Below, in pieces: positions 50,008 through 59,552 of a stretch of DNA of 64,000 nt. Source of the DNA: an uncultured Butyricimonas sp. (GTDB taxonomy: Bacteria; Bacteroidota; Bacteroidia; Bacteroidales; Marinifilaceae); the NCBI GenBank assembly GCA_944320555.1, contig CALUHX010000005.1:24154-88153 (forward strand), read 5' to 3'. The notes below the pieces were generated by a model. It did not search any database, had not been told where the DNA came from, and saw only the letters and a program-made list of their open reading frames with translations. Both the position numbers and the translations under genes were made by a program. Position 1 is the first letter of the stretch. The number at the start of each line of letters is the position of its first letter.

Positions 50008-51030
50008 ATGTTAGAAAAAATAAAACAACTTAGCGCGGAGATTAGCGGCTTCAACTCGACCAAGTTGGAAGAGATTGAGCAATTCCGAATCAAACACTTG
50101 AGCAAAAAAGGGACCATCGCCGCCCTTTTCGACGAGTTCAAGCAAGTGCCGGCGGAACAAAAGAAAGCCATGGGACAAGCCTTGAACGAATTGAAGACCG
50201 CCGCGCTCGCCAAAGTCAACGAGCTGAAAGAGGCGTTGAGCGACGCGGAAGAGCTGGCAACCGGAGCGGACCTCACCATGCCCGGAGAACCGATGAGACT
50301 GGGCAGCCGCCACCCGTTGTCCATCGTGAAGAACGAGATTCTTTCCATTTTCACAAGACTGGGCTTCACGATTTCCGAGGGACCGGAAATCGAGGACGAC
50401 TGGCACGTGTTCTCCGCATTGAACTTCCCGGAGGAGCATCCCGCCCGGGACATGCAGGACACGTTCTTCATCACGCGCCACCCGGACATCCTGCTGCGCA
50501 CCCACACCTCTTCCGTGCAAGTGCGCGACATGGAGACGCATCCCCTGCCCATCCGGCTGGTGACGCCGGGACGGGTGTTCCGCAACGAGGCCATCTCGGC
50601 GCGGGCGCACTGCATTTTCCACCAGATCGAGGCGCTTTACATCAGCGAGAATGTCTCTTTCGCCGACTTGAAACAAACCCTCACCTACTTTGCGAAGGAA
50701 CTGTTCGGCGCGGACACGCAAATCCGGCTGCGCCCCTCCTACTTCCCGTTCACGGAGCCGTCGGCGGAGATGGACGTGTCGTGCACGCTGTGCCACGGGA
50801 AAGGATGCAACGTGTGCAAGGGCTCGGGGTGGCTCGAGATTCTCGGCTGCGGGATGGTGGACCCCAACGTGCTCGACTTGAACGGCATCGACAGCAAGAA
50901 ATACTCGGGATTCGCCCTCGGCATGGGCATAGAGAGAATCGCCATGCTGAAATACGGCATCAAGGACATCCGGCTCTTCTTCGAGAACGACATCCGCTTT
51001 TTGGAACAATTCACGGCCGCAGGCATCTAA
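50008..51030 (+). CDS. pheS: phenylalanine--tRNA ligase alpha subunit
   Basis: 340 residues from ATG 50008 (MLEKIKQL). N-terminal coiled coil (about 1-85), then class II catalytic core: motif 2 region ARAHCIFHQIEALYISE, RPSYFPFTEPSAEMDVSC, CGMVDPNVL, and motif 3 SGFALGMGIERIAMLKYGI. With PheT it charges tRNA-Phe. Nothing is missing. The extra Cys-rich CTLCHGKGCNVCKGSGW is typical for this group. Its own terminator follows at 51056. Confidence 0.96.
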   Translation: MLEKIKQLSAEISGFNSTKLEEIEQFRIKHLSKKGTIAALFDEFKQVPAEQKKAMGQALNELKTAALAKVNELKEALSDAEELATGADLTMPGEPMRLGSRHPLSIVKNEILSIFTRLGFTISEGPEIEDDWHVFSALNFPEEHPARDMQDTFFITRHPDILLRTHTSSVQVRDMETHPLPIRLVTPGRVFRNEAISARAHCIFHQIEALYISENVSFADLKQTLTYFAKELFGADTQIRLRPSYFPFTEPSAEMDVSCTLCHGKGCNVCKGSGWLEILGCGMVDPNVLDLNGIDSKKYSGFALGMGIERIAMLKYGIKDIRLFFENDIRFLEQFTAAGI

Positions 51031-51055
51031 TAATATAAACACAACACAACAACGT

Positions 51056-51087
51056 GAGGGAACCTTAACACAGTTCCCTCATTTTTT
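51056..51087 (+). terminator. terminator after pheS
   Basis: GAGGGAAC and GTTCCCTC arms with a 9 nt loop followed by ATTTTTT. Confidence 0.85.
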
Positions 51088-51105
51088 CAAGTCTCCCCCA
51101 ACGAC

Positions 51106-51948
51106 ATGGCAAAACTCCTCCTCATCTTTCTCCTTGCGCTGGCGCCCGACACGAAACCCGGCATTTCGCCGGAGGACAGCGCCCGTTTCGTCCAGTTCAT
51201 CCAATACGCGCGAGCACAGGGGCTGGAACGCCTCCCGCGCCAGGAAAGGATGACGCTCATCGGAGAATTTTTCCTCGGCCTTCCTTACGAGGGCGGCACG
51301 CTCGACCGGAGCGGACGGGAGGAACTGGTGGTCAACCTCCGGGCGATGGACTGCGTGACGTTCGTGGACAACGTGCTCTCGCTGGCGCTGCTCGACCGCT
51401 ACGACCCGGCGAGCCTCCCGGCGTGGCTGCGGGAACTGCGGCGCGTCCGCTACCGCGGGGGGAAAATCGACGGCTACGCCTCGCGGCTGCACTACTCCAC
51501 GGACTGGCTCCACGAAATGTGCCGGGAGGGCATTCTCCGCGACATGACCCGGGAGCTGGGCGGAATCCCGTTCCCCGGCCAAGTGGGCCTCATCACGGCC
51601 ACGGCGGACAAACGCCCCGCCTTCCGGGACGACACCTCCCAACTCTCCAAGATGCGGGCCGTCGAGCGGGCCATAAACGGGCGGGAGAGGTTGTATATCC
51701 CCCGCGGCCGAGTGACACCCGAACTTTGCCAAAAGATTCAGGACGGCGACATCATCCTGTTCACCACCGACAAAAAAGGACTGGACACGGCCCACGTGGG
51801 CATCGCCTGCCGGCGGAACGGCGCCACACGCGTGATGCACGCCTCGCTGGGAAAGCGCGAAGTCACCGTGTCGCAGGAAAGCCTTGCCGGATATTTGGAA
51901 AAAATCCCGTCACACAGTGGCATAATTATTGCTCGATTAAATTATTGA
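51106..51948 (+). CDS. DUF1460 amidase-like exported protein
   Basis: 280 residues. A short signal sequence (MAKLLLIFLLALAPD) and the DUF1460 pattern: LGLPYEGGTLD, VNLRAMDCVTFVDNVLSLAL with the likely nucleophile Cys, TAHVGIACRR with the likely His, and RVMHASLGKREV. The family has an NlpC/P60-like fold and structures suggest N-acetylmuramoyl-L-alanine amidase activity. It lies close to the LpoB-like gene, fitting a cell-wall role. Confidence 0.85.
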   Translation: MAKLLLIFLLALAPDTKPGISPEDSARFVQFIQYARAQGLERLPRQERMTLIGEFFLGLPYEGGTLDRSGREELVVNLRAMDCVTFVDNVLSLALLDRYDPASLPAWLRELRRVRYRGGKIDGYASRLHYSTDWLHEMCREGILRDMTRELGGIPFPGQVGLITATADKRPAFRDDTSQLSKMRAVERAINGRERLYIPRGRVTPELCQKIQDGDIILFTTDKKGLDTAHVGIACRRNGATRVMHASLGKREVTVSQESLAGYLEKIPSHSGIIIARLNY

Positions 51949-51979
51949 CGCCCCCGAAACAAAATCACGGGAAAAGTCG

Positions 51980-51987
51980 TATCTTTG
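51980..51987 (+). promoter_or_regulatory. -7 box before the LpoB-like gene
   Basis: TATCTTTG, 35 bp before the start of the LpoB-like gene; no clear -33 box. Confidence 0.4.
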
Positions 51988-52021
51988 AACAGTATTATCA
52001 CACACTAAAAAACAAAACGAC

Positions 52022-52618
52022 ATGAAACGAATCATCTTGGGAACCTTGTTCATTTTCGCCATCGCCCTGCTGAACGGATGCGGGAGCAGAACCATCACGC
52101 GGGTAGACCCGTCCGAAGTCATCGACCTGAGCGGACGCTGGAACGACACCGATTCCCGGCTCGTGTCGGAAGCGATGATCGCCGACATGCTCACCTCGGC
52201 ATGGACCAGCGAATACACCCGGGTGCACGACAAACGCCCCGTGGTCGTCGTCGGACTGGTGGACAACAAAAGCCACGAGCACATCGGCACGGAAACCTTC
52301 ATCAAGGACATCGAGCAGGCCATCGTGAAGGATGGCAGTGCGCGCCTCGTCGTGGCCGGAGCCAAACGGGACGAGCTGCGCAAGGAGAAAGCCGACCAGC
52401 AAAACTACACCTCCCCCGAGACCATGAAGAAATGGGGACGGGAACTGGGCGCCGATTTCATGTTGCAAGGCACCATCAACAGCACGGTGGACGAGTACAA
52501 ACGCGACAAGGTCGTGTCGTACCAGATAGACCTCCAACTGACCAACATCGAGACCAACGAGGTGGTGTGGATTGGAGACAAGAAAATAAAGAAAAAAGTC
52601 CGTGACAACGTTTTTTAA
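52022..52618 (+). CDS. LpoB-like lipoprotein (penicillin-binding protein activator)
   Basis: 198 residues. The signal ends at lipobox LLNGC (Cys20). The mature part has the LpoB pattern RPVVVVGLVDNKSHEHIGTETFIKDIEQAIV, ELGADFMLQGTINSTVDEY and VVSYQIDLQLTNIETNEVVWIGDKKIKK. In E. coli LpoB activates PBP1b from the outer membrane; a similar role is likely but partners differ in Bacteroidota. It overlaps the next gene as annotated by 17 bp. Confidence 0.85.
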   Translation: MKRIILGTLFIFAIALLNGCGSRTITRVDPSEVIDLSGRWNDTDSRLVSEAMIADMLTSAWTSEYTRVHDKRPVVVVGLVDNKSHEHIGTETFIKDIEQAIVKDGSARLVVAGAKRDELRKEKADQQNYTSPETMKKWGRELGADFMLQGTINSTVDEYKRDKVVSYQIDLQLTNIETNEVVWIGDKKIKKKVRDNVF

Positions 52619-54050
52619 GTCCTTTCATAATACAACTGGTTGCCACCCGAAGCGGCGAGCGCTTCGGGTGGATTTCCTTTTACTGCTGGCGTGCATGACC
52701 ACCCTTTCCGGGTGCGCCACGTGGTATCAGCGCAACATCGCCTTCCAGACAGCCGTTTACAACGGAGAACTGCAAAAAGCCGACAAGATACTCGACAAGG
52801 AAAGCAAACAGGCCGACGGCAAAAACCGCATCCTCTACTACCTGAACAAAGGATACGTGGAATTCGCCATGGGAAACGCCGAGGCCAGCAACGCCGCCTT
52901 CGAAACGGCCGAACGGCTCACGGACGACCAACTGAGAAACCTGGCCGCCGAGGCCGCCGCGCTCCTCACCAATCCGGAGGCGCGCCCCTACCGGCCGGAA
53001 GATTTCGAGGTTATCATGATTAACTTCTACAAGGCGCTCAACTACCTGTCGCTAAACGACATGGAAGGAGCGCTCGTGGAAGTCCGCAAAATCAACATCA
53101 AACTCAACGCCCTCAACGACCGCTACCCCGACCATAAGAACCGCTACCAACGGGACGCATTCGCCCACCTGCTGATGGGACTCATATACGACGCCTCGGG
53201 AGACGCGAACAACGCCTTCATCGCCTACCGCAACGCTTACGAGACCTACCAGGCCGACTACGCCAGGAACTACGGAGTCGAGGCTCCCGAGCAACTGAAG
53301 GAGGACCTCATGCGCACGGCCCACGCCTGCGGGTTCACGGCGGAACTGCGGGAATACGAGCAGGCGTTCGGACGGAAATACACTCCCTCCACCGCACCGG
53401 AGAGCGGGCAGCTCGTCTTCTTCTGGCTCAACGGAATGGGACCGGTCAAGGCGGAATGGAGCGTCAACTTTCTCAAGCAGCAGCGGGGCGACGGGGCCGT
53501 CGTCTTTTACAACCAGGAGCTGGGGCTGACGTTCCCCTTTTTCTTCGGCAGCGGATACAGCGAGGACGAGCGCAACTCCATCGCCAACCTCCAAATGCTG
53601 CGGGTGGCGTTCCCCAAATACGTGGAACGCGCGCCGTTCTTCACCCGCGCCGCCCTCGAAATCAACGGCTCCGCCTACCCCCTCGAGATGGCCGAGGACA
53701 TCAACGGAATCGCCTTCAAGACGCTCAACGACCGCATGGTGAGGGAATTCGCCAACTCCCTGCTGCGGGTGGCGGCCAAGAAAGGCGTCGAATACGCCGC
53801 CAAGAAAGAAAACGAATGGCTCGGCCTCGCCGTCCGCATCGTCAACAGCCTCACGGAAAAGGCGGACACCCGGAACTGGCAAACCCTGCCCTATTCCATC
53901 TCCTACGCCCGCGTCCCCCTCGCCCCGGGAGAGAACCATTTTTCCATCCGCCTCGGCGGCAACGGCGGCACGGCCACCCGGCAATTCACCGCGGAAGGAA
54001 CCGCCCACCGCACTCAATTCCAAGCGTTCCAAACCATTAACTGCAAGTGA
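52602..54050 (+). CDS. TPR-type lipoprotein (COG3014-like)
   Basis: 482 residues if ATG 52602 is used. A hydrophobic stretch with lipobox TLSGC lies at residues about 24-38. TPR-like helices follow (NAEASNAAFETAERL, SLNDMEGALVEVRKI, YDASGDANNAFIAYRNAYETY), then a beta-rich half. The region 52645-52669 in its start is a GC-rich hairpin, so an alternative start at GTG 52668 is possible. With the LpoB-like gene it forms a pair found in many Bacteroidales and Proteobacteria, probably serving the envelope. Confidence 0.8.
   Translation: MTTFFKSFHNTTGCHPKRRALRVDFLLLLACMTTLSGCATWYQRNIAFQTAVYNGELQKADKILDKESKQADGKNRILYYLNKGYVEFAMGNAEASNAAFETAERLTDDQLRNLAAEAAALLTNPEARPYRPEDFEVIMINFYKALNYLSLNDMEGALVEVRKINIKLNALNDRYPDHKNRYQRDAFAHLLMGLIYDASGDANNAFIAYRNAYETYQADYARNYGVEAPEQLKEDLMRTAHACGFTAELREYEQAFGRKYTPSTAPESGQLVFFWLNGMGPVKAEWSVNFLKQQRGDGAVVFYNQELGLTFPFFFGSGYSEDERNSIANLQMLRVAFPKYVERAPFFTRAALEINGSAYPLEMAEDINGIAFKTLNDRMVREFANSLLRVAAKKGVEYAAKKENEWLGLAVRIVNSLTEKADTRNWQTLPYSISYARVPLAPGENHFSIRLGGNGGTATRQFTAEGTAHRTQFQAFQTINCK
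52645..52669 (+). terminator. hairpin at the lpoB-like / TPR gene junction
   Basis: ACCCGAAGC and GCTTCGGGT arms, then GGATTTCCTTTT. It looks like a terminator or attenuator placed within the annotated start of the TPR lipoprotein gene. Confidence 0.5.
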
Positions 54051-54405
54051 CCACCCGTTTCCCCTCCTTTCCTCCTCCCACGCCCCACCCACCCGACCGC
54101 CACAGAGTCCCCTGACAAACACGCGACCGCCCGGCGACGACCGCCCGGCACGGCCCGAAAGCCGCATCCAACCTCATTTGGGACAAGGACGTGGGGCAAT
54201 CAAGGCCACATCGGCATATCCCCTTTCCACAACGCCATCACACCACCGCTCCAAGCCCACTCGGGAACGGTCCTGTCAAGACTACTTCACATCCCTGCGG
54301 AAACCTGCGGCTTGAAACGCCCCTTCTTTTCCCGCCACCATCGCTCCCATTTCCCGCACCGCAGTGTTCCCCAGAGACCATTCCCCGTGCCACCGTCCCC
54401 ACACG
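54051..54405. other. 355 bp between convergent genes, no gene
   Basis: C-rich on the plus strand with short C/A runs and no coding frame of note. No clear T-tailed hairpin was seen. Confidence 0.5.
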
Positions 54406-55296
54406 TCAATAAACTCCCCGAAAACCATTCTTCACCAAACACTCCGACTTTTCCCGCGTAATGGCGCAGGGAGCCTTGCGGGGTATCGAATACGTCTCAC
54501 GACACACGCCACTACCGGCATAAAAAGCGTATATCGTGATAACACATCTGTCTTGCTCCAAAACGACTTTCGGGGTCACATCCATCTCCAGCAACGGCAA
54601 CATCTTTTGTTCCTCAAAACAAACATCGAAAGACTCTTTCCGGTTTTCTTGAATCAAAAACTCAATTTGCGCTTTGTTGCGTATCAGGAAACGATAGCCA
54701 TACAAGGCATGCCAGAACAAGGCGAAATTGTCGGCGTAGAGGTCGAACATCAACAATTGGAAATAGCCCATTTCGCAGTCCTCCGGCACAAGGATGCGAA
54801 GAGGGGAATTGGTGCTATCCAAGGCATACGTCACCATGACGCTCTCGTCCGTCAAAAATGGAGCATAAGCCCTACGAAAGTTTCGCTCCCTTTTCCGCCT
54901 TTCATTCTGAGACAATTTATTTTTGTCCAATATTTTACGTAAAGACTCCAAATTAGTTTCCCATTTTTCCTCCCGCCATCGCCGAATAATTTTTTTACGG
55001 TCGCAAGCTTCTTCCCATCCGTACAGCAAGGGCCGCCCTCCCCTACCGTTCGACCAATAAACACACTCTATCCGCCAGCCCGGAAGCACGGACAATTTCG
55101 AAAAAATGTCCATGTACTCCCCGACATCAAACGTCTTGGCATTCAGCCTCACGCCCACGCTCTCGTCCTTCTCCCTTTCCAATTCCACTTTCTTCTGGTA
55201 AGACTCCAAACGGTCGTAAAATTCATCGAACGCCTGTCCCGCCAATGAGACAGCCATTCCCATCCCCCAAAGCAGCAAAAACAACCTTTTTCCCAT
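54406..55296 (-). CDS. secreted hypothetical protein
   Basis: 296 residues from ATG 55296 with a signal peptide (MGKRLFLLLWGMGMAVSLAGQ); the frame is open 51 bp further up. The mature part is charged, with repeated acidic-basic helices (SYQKKVELEREKDES, DKNKLSQNERRKRERNF) and aromatic strands (FALFWHALYGYRFLI). No domain known to me. It is monocistronic and its codon usage is less GC-rich than that of the neighbours. Confidence 0.65.
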   Translation of the reverse strand: MGKRLFLLLWGMGMAVSLAGQAFDEFYDRLESYQKKVELEREKDESVGVRLNAKTFDVGEYMDIFSKLSVLPGWRIECVYWSNGRGGRPLLYGWEEACDRKKIIRRWREEKWETNLESLRKILDKNKLSQNERRKRERNFRRAYAPFLTDESVMVTYALDSTNSPLRILVPEDCEMGYFQLLMFDLYADNFALFWHALYGYRFLIRNKAQIEFLIQENRKESFDVCFEEQKMLPLLEMDVTPKVVLEQDRCVITIYAFYAGSGVCRETYSIPRKAPCAITREKSECLVKNGFRGVY

Positions 55297-55491
55297 AATC
55301 CGAAGTTTTTTAGTTAGCAATTCCACAAACGCCGCTTTGAGCGGCAATCATCATCAATCGTTTACAAAGTTAGGAAAGTTCCACAAGAAACACACGCTTC
55401 CCCGCCCCAAAAACGAACGCCGTTCCCGCCAAGGGGGATTAGGCGGATTCCGGGGAATTGCTTATTTTCGCAGGCAGAAAAAAGAGACGCG

Positions 55492-56343
55492 ATGAACACG
55501 ATTTGGATTGTATTGCCCATACTCACGTTACTGATGTTCGAGTTGGGCTTGACACTGCGAGTGGCGGATTTCAAGTTTTTCTACCAACGGCCCCGGCCGA
55601 TTGTCACGGGACTCGTGGGGCAATTGGTATTTCTGCCGTTGCTGGCATTCGCCATCGGCTGGGTGTTCAAGCTCGACCCGCTGTTCTTCATCGGCCTCGT
55701 GCTGATTGCCTGCTCGCCGGGAGGCAGCTCGTCCAACATCTTTTCCATGCTCGCCAAGGGGGATGTCGCCCTATCCGTGTCGCTGACGGCCTTGAGCAGC
55801 GTCATCACGTTGTTCACCATCCCCGTCATCATGAACTTCACGACCGACTTCATTGGCAACTACCCGGGAGTGGACATCCACCTGCCCGTGGGCAGCCTCA
55901 TCGTGCAGAACATCCTGCTCATGCTGCTCCCCATCCTGGCGGGCGTGCTGATTAAACGCCACGCCCCCGCCGCCGCGCAAAAGATTCACGCCGTGTTGTC
56001 CAAAATCGCGTTTCCCGCCCTCATCTTTTTGGCCGCCGTGTTCTTCGTCCAGCACCACGAGACCATCGCCGCCCAGTTCGGGAAACTGGGCCTTTGCGTC
56101 ACCATCCTGATACTTTCCGCCATGGGCGGGGGAGCCTTGCTGGCCAAGGCCATGCGCCTCAACAAGCAGGAAGTGCGCACACTGGTCATCGAAATCGGCA
56201 TGCAAAACGCCGCCCAGGCCATCGCCGTCGCCAGCAGCCCCTTCATCTTCAACAACGACATCATCGCCGTCCCCGCCATCATCTACGCCCTCATGATGAA
56301 CGTCATCCTCCTCGCCTACGTCGCCATCGTGAAACGCCGCTGA
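55492..56343 (+). CDS. BASS-family sodium:bile-acid-type symporter
   Basis: 283 residues, about nine membrane segments, length normal for the family. Features: LMFELGLTLRVADF in the first part, GLVLIACSPGGSSSNIFSMLAKGDVALSVSLTALSS with the sodium-site pattern, and GMQNAAQAIAVASSPFIF near the end. The true substrate is open; members import organic acids, bile acids or pantoate. Monocistronic, divergent from the secreted protein gene. Confidence 0.85.
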   Translation: MNTIWIVLPILTLLMFELGLTLRVADFKFFYQRPRPIVTGLVGQLVFLPLLAFAIGWVFKLDPLFFIGLVLIACSPGGSSSNIFSMLAKGDVALSVSLTALSSVITLFTIPVIMNFTTDFIGNYPGVDIHLPVGSLIVQNILLMLLPILAGVLIKRHAPAAAQKIHAVLSKIAFPALIFLAAVFFVQHHETIAAQFGKLGLCVTILILSAMGGGALLAKAMRLNKQEVRTLVIEIGMQNAAQAIAVASSPFIFNNDIIAVPAIIYALMMNVILLAYVAIVKRR

Positions 56344-56375
56344 CGACAGCCCCTCTCCTCCGAGGCGAATCAAGC

Positions 56376-56579
56376 TCAAGGCTTGGCGGCCTGCCTGATT
56401 CTGTAAAAGCCGGTACATGCGGCCAACCGTTCGAATCCCATCTCGCAACGCCGGACAAGGGTGTCGTTTTCCTCCACCGAGACATACAAATCGTAGGAGC
56501 CAGCTTTCTTTTCAAGCGTCACCCACCCCAAATCAATACGCTGGCTGTCCCTCTCCGCATGCGGGATCTCCATTTTCAT
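56376..56579 (-). CDS. small hypothetical protein
   Basis: 67 residues from ATG 56579. Strand-rich (IDLGWVTLEKKAGSYDLYVSVEENDTLVRRC), ends YRIRQAAKP. It could be a small gene or the remnant of a longer one; no domain known. The space on both sides holds no other gene. Confidence 0.4.
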   Translation of the reverse strand: MKMEIPHAERDSQRIDLGWVTLEKKAGSYDLYVSVEENDTLVRRCEMGFERLAACTGFYRIRQAAKP

Positions 56580-57003
56580 AAGTCATTCCCCTCTGCTTTT
56601 GACAATACAATTAAACATCTTATTCAAGAACTCATCCTTAAACCATTTATCATCAACATTCCACAACCCAAACTCTATTCTCCGACAACTTCTCCACAGG
56701 CAAACAAAGAACGATGTCCGACAAAAACGACATTTCTTTCAAAAACACCCCGCTTTCCCCAAGAACATCATCCTTATAATCACTCCTCCGAACGCAAAGA
56801 TAGCACGCCCCACACAAAAACACCAAATAGTTTCCCCAAAAAAAATCACGCCAAACAAACCCAACGCCACAAACACCTTACTCCCACGCCAAAAAGCAAG
56901 TGACAATCCTCTTCCCTACAATCAATGCGCAAGTCCCCCCAAAAACGGGGCGGCCCCGTTGTCGGAGCCGCCCCTCTTCATCCTAATTAACCGTATAACC
57001 CGC
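56580..57003. other. 424 bp without a gene
   Basis: Very A/C-rich on the plus strand up to about 56900, with no frame that looks coding; then the terminator of the M20 gene. Confidence 0.5.
56941..56974 (-). terminator. terminator after the M20 dipeptidase
   Basis: GGGGCGGC and GCCGCCCC arms; on the minus strand followed by GTTTTT. Confidence 0.75.
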
Positions 57004-58377
57004 TTATTTCTTCACCTCCTCGCCGAAATACTTATAGAACAAGGGGATGGTCGTGATCCCATTGAAGAACTGCTCCAAGGGGTAATTCTCGTTCGGAGAG
57101 TGGATGGCGTCCGCACCCAAACCGAATCCCATAAGAATGGACTTAATTCCCAACACCTCCTCGAAAGTGGCGATAATGGGAATACTGCCGCCGGAACGCA
57201 CCGGAATCGGCTGCTTGCCGTACACTTCTTCGTATGCTTTTTCTGCCGCCTTGTACGCGGGCAAGTCTATCGGACACACGTAAGAAGGCCCGCCGTGCAG
57301 GTAATCCACCTTCACCGTCACATAGTCCGGCGCTATCGACTCGAAATACTCCTTGAACAAAAGGGCTATCTTCTCGTGCTTCTGGTTGGGCACAAGCCGG
57401 CAACTGATTTTGGCGTAAGCCTTGGAGGGCAACACCGTCTTGGAACCTTCGCCCGTGTAGCCGCCCCAAATGCCGCACACGTCGAACGTCGGACGAATGC
57501 CCGTGCGCTCCGTGGTCGTGAAGCCTTCCTCGCCCTTCACCTCCTTCACGCCAAGCGAGGCCTTGTATTTCTCCAGGTCGAACGGGGCCTTCGCCATCTT
57601 GGCGCGCTCCTCGTCGCTCACCACAAGCACGTCGTCATAGAATCCCGGAATGGTGACACGTCCTTGCTCGTCCTGCATGCCGGCAATCATCTTGCAAAGC
57701 ACATTGATCGGATTCGCCACGGCTCCTCCGAAAATGCCGGAATGCAAGTCGGCGTTCGGCCCGGTCACTTCCACCTGCCAATACGCCAAACCGCGCAACC
57801 CCGTCGTTATCGACGGCACGTCCCTGGCTATCATGCTGGTGTCGGAAACAAGGATGACATCGGCTTTCAACATCTCCTTGTGGTCCCGGCAAAACTTGGG
57901 AAGGCTCGGGGAACCGATTTCCTCCTCGCCCTCAATCATAAACTTCACGTTGCAATTCAACTTGCCGGAACGCACCATATACTCGAACGCCTTGGCGTGC
58001 ATGAACGATTGCCCCTTGTCATCGTCGGCCCCCCGCGCCCAAATCTTTCCGTCCGCCACAACCGGCTCGAAAGGCTTCGTGTTCCACAACTCCACCGGGT
58101 CCACCGGCATCACGTCCATGTGCCCGTACACCAGCACAGTGGGCAACGCCGGGTCCACTATCTTCTCGCCGTAAGCGACCGGATTCCCCTCCGTTTCGTA
58201 CACTTCCGCGCGATCCGCGCCGGCCGCCAACATCAACTTCGTCCATTGCTCCGCGCAACGGTACATGTCAGCCTTGTGCTCCGGCTCCGAAGAAATCGAC
58301 GGAATCCTTATCAACTCGAACAACTCGTCAAGAAAGCGTTGCTTATTCTCCTCTATATACCTCTTTATTTCTTCCAT
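57004..58377 (-). CDS. M20 family dipeptidase
   Basis: 457 residues. Metal ligands of the M20 family: VLVYGHMDVMP (His), ARGADDDKGQ (Asp), MIEGEEEIGSPSL (Glu pair) and, later, DTSMIA and SPNENYPLEQ regions; the lid domain contains the NADLHSGIFGGAVANP pattern. It hydrolyses dipeptides with two zinc ions in the cytoplasm. No signal peptide. Divergent from prs, with a separate terminator. Confidence 0.93.
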   Translation of the reverse strand: MEEIKRYIEENKQRFLDELFELIRIPSISSEPEHKADMYRCAEQWTKLMLAAGADRAEVYETEGNPVAYGEKIVDPALPTVLVYGHMDVMPVDPVELWNTKPFEPVVADGKIWARGADDDKGQSFMHAKAFEYMVRSGKLNCNVKFMIEGEEEIGSPSLPKFCRDHKEMLKADVILVSDTSMIARDVPSITTGLRGLAYWQVEVTGPNADLHSGIFGGAVANPINVLCKMIAGMQDEQGRVTIPGFYDDVLVVSDEERAKMAKAPFDLEKYKASLGVKEVKGEEGFTTTERTGIRPTFDVCGIWGGYTGEGSKTVLPSKAYAKISCRLVPNQKHEKIALLFKEYFESIAPDYVTVKVDYLHGGPSYVCPIDLPAYKAAEKAYEEVYGKQPIPVRSGGSIPIIATFEEVLGIKSILMGFGLGADAIHSPNENYPLEQFFNGITTIPLFYKYFGEEVKK

Positions 58378-58499
58378 CTTTTAAAATGTTAATGATAAAA
58401 ACGTTTTCATTTCACCGTGTAAATATACGCAAAAAACAACGAAAACCAACCCCGAAATAAATTATTTCACGCGACACGAAAGAATTGCGATTAATTTCA

Positions 58500-58507
58500 T
58501 ACTTTTG
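58500..58507 (+). promoter_or_regulatory. -7 box of the prs promoter
   Basis: TACTTTTG, matching TAnnTTTG, 31 bp before the prs ATG. No clear -33 TTTG. Confidence 0.45.
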
Positions 58508-58537
58508 CATGGTGTTTCAACTAATGAATTAAAATTT

Positions 58538-59476
58538 ATGTCAAACAAACCCGAAATCAAAGTCTTTGCCGGGGAAAACAGCAAATATGTCGCAGAGAGC
58601 ATCGCTGCCCACCTTGGCCTAGAATTAGGAAAGAAAACGTACACGAAATTCAGTGACGGAGAATTTGTCACCTCATTCGATGAAACCGTGAGAGGCGAAC
58701 ACGTGTTTATCGTGCAATCCACGTTCCCGCCCAGCGACAACCTGATGGAATTGCTTTTGATGATCGATGCCGCCAAGCGCGCATCTGCGTACAAGGTCAT
58801 CGCCGTGATTCCTTATTTCGGCTTCGCGCGCCAAGACCGGAAAGACAAGCCGCGCGTGGCCATCGGAGCCAAGGTCGCGGCCAACATGCTGCAAGCCGTG
58901 GGAGTCGACCGCATCATCACGATGGACTTGCACGCCGACCAAATCCAAGGGTTCTTTGACATTCCTGTCGACCACCTCTACGGCTCAACAATCCTTGTCC
59001 CCTACATCAAATCGCTGGGACTGGACAACATCGCCGTTGCGTCGCCCGACATCGGGGGCGCCAAAAGAGCGAACTCATGGGCCAAGCACTTCGACTCCGG
59101 CCTCATCATCTGCCACAAGACCCGCATCCGGGCCAACGAGGTCGCCGACATGAAAGTCATCGGCGACGTGGAGGGCAAGAACATCATCGTGGTGGACGAC
59201 ATGATTGACACCGCCGGCACCATTTGCAAGGCAGCCGACATGCTCGCCGACAAAGGAGCGGCCAGCGTCCGCGCCGTGGCCACCCATGCGGTCCTGTCCG
59301 GAAAGGCTTACGAAAACATCGAAAAATCCAAATTGACGGAAGTCATCTTCACGGACTCCATTCCGCAAAAGCAGCCTTGCTCCAAAATCAAGGTGCTGCC
59401 CATCGCTCCGATGTTCGCCGACACCATTCGCAACATCTACGAGCACAAGTCCATCAGCGACCACTTCATCATGTAA
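58538..59476 (+). CDS. prs: ribose-phosphate pyrophosphokinase
   Basis: 312 residues from ATG 58538 (MSNKPEIKVF). Makes PRPP from ribose 5-phosphate and ATP for purine, pyrimidine, His and Trp synthesis. Motifs: IPYFGFARQDRKDKPR (ATP loop), ITMDLHADQIQGFFD, and the PRPP loop VVDDMIDTAGT. Nothing missing. Terminator follows. Confidence 0.96.
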   Translation: MSNKPEIKVFAGENSKYVAESIAAHLGLELGKKTYTKFSDGEFVTSFDETVRGEHVFIVQSTFPPSDNLMELLLMIDAAKRASAYKVIAVIPYFGFARQDRKDKPRVAIGAKVAANMLQAVGVDRIITMDLHADQIQGFFDIPVDHLYGSTILVPYIKSLGLDNIAVASPDIGGAKRANSWAKHFDSGLIICHKTRIRANEVADMKVIGDVEGKNIIVVDDMIDTAGTICKAADMLADKGAASVRAVATHAVLSGKAYENIEKSKLTEVIFTDSIPQKQPCSKIKVLPIAPMFADTIRNIYEHKSISDHFIM

Positions 59477-59506
59477 AAATACTTCCCCCCGCGGGAAACA
59501 CGAACC

Positions 59507-59540
59507 AACCCGCCGGCCCGACGCCGACGGGTTTCATTTT
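59507..59540 (+). terminator. terminator after prs
   Basis: AACCCG and CGGGTT arms around GC-rich sequence, followed by TCATTTT. Confidence 0.65.
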
Positions 59541-59552
59541 AAATCTCGGAAC